Assembly (NCBI GenBank): GCA_027579435.1
Contig: JANBPK010000710.1
Span: 101,063 to 165,062, forward strand
Length of the DNA stretch: 64,000 bases
Direction: 5' to 3'
DNA from: Candolleomyces eurysporus
Taxonomy: Eukaryota; Basidiomycota; Agaricomycetes; Agaricales; Psathyrellaceae
The position numbers were made by a program, and so were the translations under genes. Positions 58,921 through 64,000 of this stretch are shown here, piece by piece (position 1 is the stretch's first letter; every line of letters begins with the position of its first letter). The notes beneath the pieces are model-generated. The model did not search any database and had not been told where the DNA came from. It saw only the letters and a list, made by a program, of their open reading frames with translations.

Positions 58921-59205
58921 CAGCCGAAAGGCCAGCCTGAAACCCGAATTATGAGCCGAGCTAATATTCCGGTGAAATGCTGACCAACTTGCGAGGGCAA
59001 AAGTGTAATAGCTCCCAGCTTGCTGTTAGATTGGCGACAACGCTCCCTATTTTGGCGGGTTTTGTGGGCCAATTGAACAGAGCTTGGATTGGGCGCTGCC
59101 CGTTCCCGGCTGGAGAAGGGTGCGCAGTCGAAAGACGTGAGAGAACGCCGTAATCTGGATTATGGTTCCCCAAATTTCTGCCATTTTAGGCGAAAGGTTG
59201 TAGCG

Positions 59206-59213
59206 TATATAAG
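59206..59213 (+). promoter_or_regulatory. TATA box of GST 1
   Basis: TATATAAG lies 58 bp upstream of the ATG at 59272, a spacing similar to the TATA-like boxes of the zinc-finger gene and GST 2. Confidence 0.5.
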
Positions 59214-59271
59214 AGCTAGGACAAGCCTGCCATTGATTTCAACCCCCAGCTTCTTCAGAGCCCTCATCAAG

Positions 59272-60088
59272 ATGATTACACTCTACGACTTCCCGACGAC
59301 CCTCTCTTACAAAAGCATGTCACCATATGTCTGGAGGGTCAGGTACGTCAGGGCCCGTTTTGGCACTGAGACTCTCGGCGTTGATTCTAGCTTCTCCCTA
59401 AAGGTTTGCTCTTAACATCAAGGGAATACAGCACCAAACCGAATGGGTCGAATATGCCGATCTCGAGAAACGGTTCAAAGAGCTAGGCCTCCCACCGACC
59501 GGCAGTAAACCAGATGGATCGCCGTTCTACACTGTCCCAGCCATATACGACGACTCAACCAACACTCAAATTTCCGACTCGCTCAAGATCATCGAGTACC
59601 TTGATCAGGCCTACCCGAATACTCCACGAATCATCCCCCCGGGGACCAACATACTCAACACGGCATTCGATTGGGGTTTTCGCCAAGCGTTACTCAAGCT
59701 CTGGCCTCTTGTTGCTCCCAACATCGTCGCCAACTTGAAGGGAGCGTCTTCGGACAAATATCGCCAGAGGCTGGAAGGTGCGATGGGCATGTCCATGGAA
59801 CAGCTCAAGGAAAACAAGGAGCTGCAAGAAAAGCTGTGGGCGGAGGCTCAGGAATCACTTAAGGTGCCAATCAGCTGGTTCAAGACGCCCGACGGTAAAG
59901 TTCAGGGTGGACCGTGGATTATGGGGAACGAGGTGACCATGTCCGATCTCATTACCTCCTCTGGTATCGGATTCGCCGCGATTAATGCTGGGGAGGACAG
60001 TGAGGAATGGAAGAGGATTGACGGTTGGAGCGAAGGATTGTGGAGCGCGCTTTGGGAGAGGACGAGGCCATACCTCAAAGTTCACTAG
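59272..60088 (+). CDS. Glutathione S-transferase, array copy 1
   Basis: Exon 1 MITLYDFPTTLSYKSMSPYV and an intron (about 59342-59401) precede FALNIKGIQHQTEWVEYADL, DGSPFYTVPAIYDD, then the glutathione-binding signature QISDSLKIIEYLDQAYPNT (Ser with neighbouring acidic residue). The C-terminal helical domain runs to GGPWIMGNEVTMSDLITSSG, EDSEEWKRIDGWSEGLW, RTRPYLKVH. The pattern fits the basidiomycete etherase-like (LigE/GTE-type) GSTs linked to aromatic-compound detoxification; the class is inferred from the motif style, the GST fold is secure. The length of about 250 residues is standard. Its 3' half and 3' flank are duplicated at 63.45-64.0 kb. Confidence 0.85.
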
Positions 60089-60380
60089 AATGTGTGGTGC
60101 TACTACTACTCGGAGTACCTCGAAAGTGGAAGCTTGTTAATGCATAGGCGATTTTGATTTTGATATTGACCTCTCCTTTGTCTGGTGAGCAATCGATTCG
60201 GTTCAATGATAACTCCTTTTAACAATAACAAATCGAAAGGATGAGAAAGCGGTTCCTTCGACCTCATCAGATCGGCAGTAGTCCTTCCTGTTTGAGAAAT
60301 TTCAAAGTGATCGATCATCAATATTAGGTCTAGATCAGGATACAGAGGAACTTATGACGCTGTGGCTATAAATGAACTTA

Positions 60381-60514
60381 GAAAGTTGACATATGCGCAG
60401 TTGCAGCGATGCTTCTTCGTATATTCTTATCACGCTTCTGAGCTGCGCAACGAGTCATTTCTCTACGGTTTTAAATAGGAGTCTGCTGACTTCAATCAAT
60501 CCATTGCAAGTCGC
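60381..60514 (+). repeat. GST 2 promoter block, copied at 63322-63450
   Basis: Starting AAAGTTGACATATGCGCAGT and including a TATA-like TTTAAATA at 60470-60477, 48 bp before the GST 2 ATG. The copy at 63322-63450 is nearly identical, with only a few differences, and is followed by GST 1-like sequence instead of GST 2. Confidence 0.85.
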
Positions 60515-60524
60515 CTTCCAAGCC

Positions 60525-61351
60525 ATGATTACATTGTACGACTTCCCCACTAGCCTTCCAGGAAAATCCATTTCACCATACGCATGGAGAGTGAGGTATG
60601 CCAAACACATTGCTGCCAGTGGCTTCCCTATCTCGTGCTGAATTTCACTCCCAGATTGGCTTTGAACCTGAAAGGGATCGAGCACCAAACCGAGTGGATC
60701 CCATCCTGCGATCTTGAGAAACGACTCAGAGAGCTCGACATCCCACCCAGCGAGATCAAACCAGATGGGACGCCTGCATACACCATCCCAGCAATCTTCG
60801 ACTCCTCCACGAACGCGCGAATCTCGGATTCATTGAAGATTATCGAATATCTCGACGAAACCTATCCAGACACTCCCAAGCTCCTGTCCCCTGGCACGGA
60901 AGTGCTCACGGAGGCCTTTAACTGGGCTGTTGGGCGAAATATGAGGAGATCTATATGGCCATTTACCGTGGTCAAAATCATCCCCAACATAGATGAGAAG
61001 AGCTCGCTGAAATATCAGAGCGTATTCGAGTCCAAAGCGAAGATGAACATAGAAGAATTCAAGCAGAACACGGTGATGATGGATAAATTGTGGAAGGATG
61101 CGGAGGAGGGGTACAGCACTATTAACGACTGGCGGAAAGCGGCTTCGAAAAGCCCTGAGAACCAGCCTGTTGGGCCTTGGATCACTGGGAAAGACATTAA
61201 ACTTCCGGATATTGTCTTGGCTGCCAATTTGGCGTGGCCTGTGGCAGTTTTTGGAGAGGATAGCGAGGAGTGGAAGAAGATTGGGGGTTGGAACGACGGA
61301 AGGTGGAGAGAATACTGGGGCCTTATCAAGCAGTATGCCACAGTCCATTAG
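60525..61351 (+). CDS. Glutathione S-transferase, array copy 2
   Basis: MITLYDFPTSLPGKSISPYA, a short intron (about 60595-60654), then LALNLKGIEHQTEWIPSCDL, DGTPAYTIPAIFD, RISDSLKIIEYLDETYPDT. The C-domain differs from copy 1 in its middle (WTVV-type segment, then NEEFKQNTVMMDKLWKDAEE region) and ends GPWITGKDIKLPDIVLAANL, EDSEEWKKIGGWNDGRWREY, WGLIKQYATVH. The Ser of the glutathione-binding SDS motif is present. It appears intact and is the closest relative of copy 3. The role is the same as copy 1; diverged C-domains suggest a different substrate pocket (inference). Confidence 0.85.
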
Positions 61352-61649
61352 ACAGTGACGCTTCTCCTCAATGCTTTCTGGGATACCAGCCGCTGTAGAG
61401 TCCATGTTGTGTAACATAAATCCTATTTATGTATAAAAGGTGCAAAGATAGCATATCACTCGTCCCCAAAGCCAGCCCGATCTCCAGTAGAATTTGAGCT
61501 TGAAAAGGGATCCAATCCCGTCTATGGTCTGGACTTCGGCAGATGACGCTTGCTTTACATCACACTTCTGAAATCCGCAATGAGTCATCGTTCTACGATT
61601 TTAGCAGGAGCCACAGGCTTTCAATCCCTTGCAAGCCATCTTCTAAGCC

Positions 61650-62502
61650 ATGATTACATTGTACGATTTCCCCACTAGCCTTCCAGGAAAGTCCGTCTCA
61701 CCCTATGCATGGAGAGTGAGGTGCGCAAACCACATTTCTCTAGTGGCGTATATTTCCTGAGCTCAATTTGCGCCTACATGTATGGCCCCGATATCAACTC
61801 GCAGATTGGCACTCAACCTGAAAGGGATCGAGCACCAAACTGAGTGGATCCAATACTGTGACATCGAGAAACGATTCAAAGAGCTCGACATCCCACCTAG
61901 CGAGATCAGATCAGACGGAACGCCGGCGTATACGATTCCAGCGATCTACGACTCCTCTACAAACGCGCGAATTTCAGATTCGTTGAAGATCATCGAACAT
62001 CTCGATGAAGCCTATCCACACACCCCCAAGCTCCTCGCTCCCGGCACGGAAGTCCTCACGGCAGCCTTTACCTGGGCCGTCCGACAGAGGATGAGGAGGC
62101 CGACATGGCCATTGGTAGTACCCGCTACCGTCACCTCAGGCCTGGATGGGCCCAGCGCTACAAAATATCGGGGGAATTTAGAGTCCTGAGCAAAGATGAG
62201 CTTGGAGGAGCTCAAGAAGAACGCGGCGCTAATCGATAAAGCATGGAAGGATGCAGAGGAGGGGTATAGTACTGTTAACGACTGGTTGAAAGCGGCCCCG
62301 AAAAGCCCGAATCAGGCTGTTGGGCCGTGGCTTACTGGGAAAGATGTCAGGCTTGCGGATATCGTCTTGGCTGCCGATTTGGCGTGGCCTGTGGCGGTGT
62401 TCGGAGAGGATAGCGAGGAGTGGAAGAAGATTGGAAGTTGGAACGACGGAAGGTGGAGGGAATACTNGGGGGCTGTTCAAACAATACGCCACAGTCCATT
62501 AA
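61650..62502 (+). pseudogene. Glutathione S-transferase, array copy 3, with an in-frame stop
   Basis: Exon 1 MITLYDFPTSLPGKSVSPYA and exon 2 (LALNLKGIEHQTEWIQYCDI, RISDSLKIIEHLDEAYPHT) match copy 2 closely. At 62187-62189 the codon is TGA where copy 2 has Lys (ESKAKM), ending the frame at 62189. Downstream similarity continues to YWGLFKQYATVH with a TAA at 62500-62502, provided the N at 62467 is treated as an extra base. So one real-looking nonsense codon breaks an otherwise complete gene. The truncated product would keep the thioredoxin-like domain but lose most of the helical domain. Confidence 0.8.
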
Positions 62503-63321
62503 ACAGGGATGCTTCTTCCAAATGCTTTCTGGAGCCCCGCAGCGGCTGCAGAGTCCACGTTGTACATAAAACCTAATCAAGTATACAGGCAGGCATGCAC
62601 ACCTCTTGGTGCCTGCGCGATCTTCCCCTGAATGTGAGCCGGGAAGTGGAATGTTTATGCGGCGTGTGGTCTGGGCTATCGTGAGGATGTTGCCACCATC
62701 TATAGCTTGACATTAAATGCCTGCTCAACCCGTCGTCGGTCAGTGCCAATGAAACATTCTCCCCGAAGGTGGATGACGGGGTCAAAGAAACTTAAACGTC
62801 AGGCCTACACCCGTCCTCCGGTCATAGCACTTAACCTCAACAGGCCGCAAAGTCCCTTGGAAAGCAAGCGGATGAATATCTCTTGGGTCGCGGCAGAAAG
62901 GCTTCCTGTCTTCTTGTTGCCAGTCACCTGCGAGTTAGGTTCACAAGGGAGCAACACGAGGCGTCATGCCTGCAACACGGTCCTGTCAATGAGGAATCGT
63001 GCTGGCGTTTACAGCAAATACAAGAAAAAATTGAAACTGACGTAGGTATTAAAATGTTGGACGGGAACAATGGCGATGAGACCGTAAGCAAGCAAAAGGT
63101 TAATGGACTGAAAGTCCGTAGAGTTAAGAATACAATTGTTCTCAAGTGAGATGATAGGCTGAACGAAACTTTCTGATGAGGTGAAAAGATGTTTTCTGTA
63201 GATGTGGGTGATATTGATACGTAGACATCAACTCGCTTTCAAATCATAAAAAAGATTGGAGGACAACAGTCGCCGAATGCGTTGGTGTGTGTATAAATCG
63301 TGCCCGAGGCCGAGGTCTTAT
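62503..63321. other. Spacer with no gene recognised
   Basis: About 820 bp between GST 3 and the chimeric GST remnant. Open frames of up to 112 codons (62707-63045) have no family resemblance. No repeat to the other GST spacers is obvious. Confidence 0.4.
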
Positions 63322-64000
63322 AAAGTTGACATATGCGCAGTTGCAGCGATGCTTCGTATATTCTTATCACGCTTCTGAGCTGCGCAACGAGTGATTTCTC
63401 TACGGTTTTAAATAGGAGTCTGCTGACTTCAATCAATCCATTACAAGTTACCGTCTTCGGACAAATATCGACAGAGGGTGGAAGCTGTGACGGGCATGTT
63501 CATGGAACAGCTCAAGTAAAACAAAGTACTGCAAGAGAAGCTGTGGGCAGAGGCTCAGGAAGCGTTGAAGGTACCAAGCAGCTGGTTCAAGACGTCCGAG
63601 GGTAAAGTTCAGGGTGGGCCCTGGATTATGGGGAATGAGGTGACCATGTCTGATCTCATTACGGCCTCTGGTATCGCATTTGCCGTGATTATCACCGGGG
63701 AGGACAGTAAGGGATGGAAGAGAATTGACGGTTGGAGCGGAGGATTGTGGAGCGCGCTTTGGGAGAGGACGAGGCCATACTTAAAAATTTATTAGGATGC
63801 GTGTTATTACACACCACTCAAAGTACCTCGAAAGTGTAACTTTGTTCTTAGTAATGCGTAGGTAATTTTGATATCGATATTGGCTTCTCCTTTGGAATCG
63901 AGTCAGCTCTGTGATAGCTCCTCTTGAGAAGATCCAGAGCAAAATCAGAAGTAGGAGAAAGCGGTTCCTCCGACTTTATCAGATCGGCAACAGTCCTTCC
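63322..64000 (+). pseudogene. Chimeric GST remnant: GST 2 promoter joined to GST 1 3' half and flank
   Basis: 63322-63450 copies the GST 2 promoter block. From about 63452 (CGTCTTCGGACAAATATCG) the sequence copies GST 1 from 59745 onward, through SSWFKTSEGKVQGGPWIMGN and ERTRPYLKIY to a stop at 63793-63795, then the GST 1 3' flank to the window edge. The first two thirds of the GST are missing. A TAA at 63517-63519 (GST 1 has Glu in QLKENKEL) breaks the remaining frame. The order 'end of spacer, then middle of GST 1' is what a tandem duplication of about 59745-60512 would leave at its junction. Confidence 0.85.

Noticed and set aside
62707..63045. 112-codon plus frame between GST units
   Set aside because: No similarity to any family I know and no support from splice sites or repeats.

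Overview
The window comes from the nuclear genome of a basidiomycete fungus, most likely an Agaricomycete. Almost every gene is interrupted by GT-AG introns of roughly 45-80 bp, genes are packed closely on both strands, and the conserved ones are eukaryotic housekeeping genes (APC1, a Pol III subunit, eIF5A, EBP2, PIH1, RAD4, a TFIID/SAGA-type histone-fold protein). F-box proteins, expanded GSTs and PARP-domain genes add to the picture. The assembly carries many single N bases. Some replace a base in frame, as in APC1 and eIF5A. Others, next to G or C runs, behave as an extra base and break the frame unless skipped.

Layout. 1-1471: 3' part of a proline-rich protein with a 114-bp tandem repeat. 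2981-9297: APC1. 9494-10836 (-): DAHP synthase. 11657-12216: RPC11. 12589-12676 (-): intron-containing tRNA-Lys(CUU). 12873-14001: SPRY protein. 14135-18129 (-): PLP-dependent decarboxylase with an in-frame stop. 18561-22701: Upf1-like SF1 helicase. 22985-24938: RanBP2-type zinc-finger protein. 24.9-27.2 kb: no gene seen. 27261-28482: F-box protein. 28822-29584 (-): small GPI-type secreted protein.

30.4-36.8 kb is a segmental duplication. The ancestral block was a divergent pair: a minus-strand gene of unknown family and plus-strand PIH1. The left block keeps the unknown gene, fused to a ubiquitin-like domain, but has a dead PIH1. The right block keeps PIH1 but has lost the ubiquitin-like domain. 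A decayed PARP-like gene lies between them.

37.0-43.4 kb is again housekeeping: LIM protein (-), eIF5A (+), histone-fold protein (-) and HMCES/SRAP (+). 43.6-54.3 kb is the most unusual region: three intact tandem genes encode a cysteine-rich region plus a PARP-type ADP-ribosyltransferase domain. Each follows a duplicated upstream block. A fourth, broken unit at 53.6-54.3 kb lies between a 5'-truncated unknown gene and a RAD4/XPC gene cut off after its first exons. 55170-56750: EBP2. 56967-58535: F-box protein. 58532-58920 (-): small secreted protein.

59.2-64.0 kb is a GST array: two intact genes, one with a nonsense codon and one chimeric remnant that records a tandem-duplication junction. 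The housekeeping genes (cell cycle, aromatic amino acids, Pol III, translation, ribosome assembly, DNA repair) show no operon-like logic. The biology specific to this window is local duplication and decay of PARP, GST and PIH1 units.
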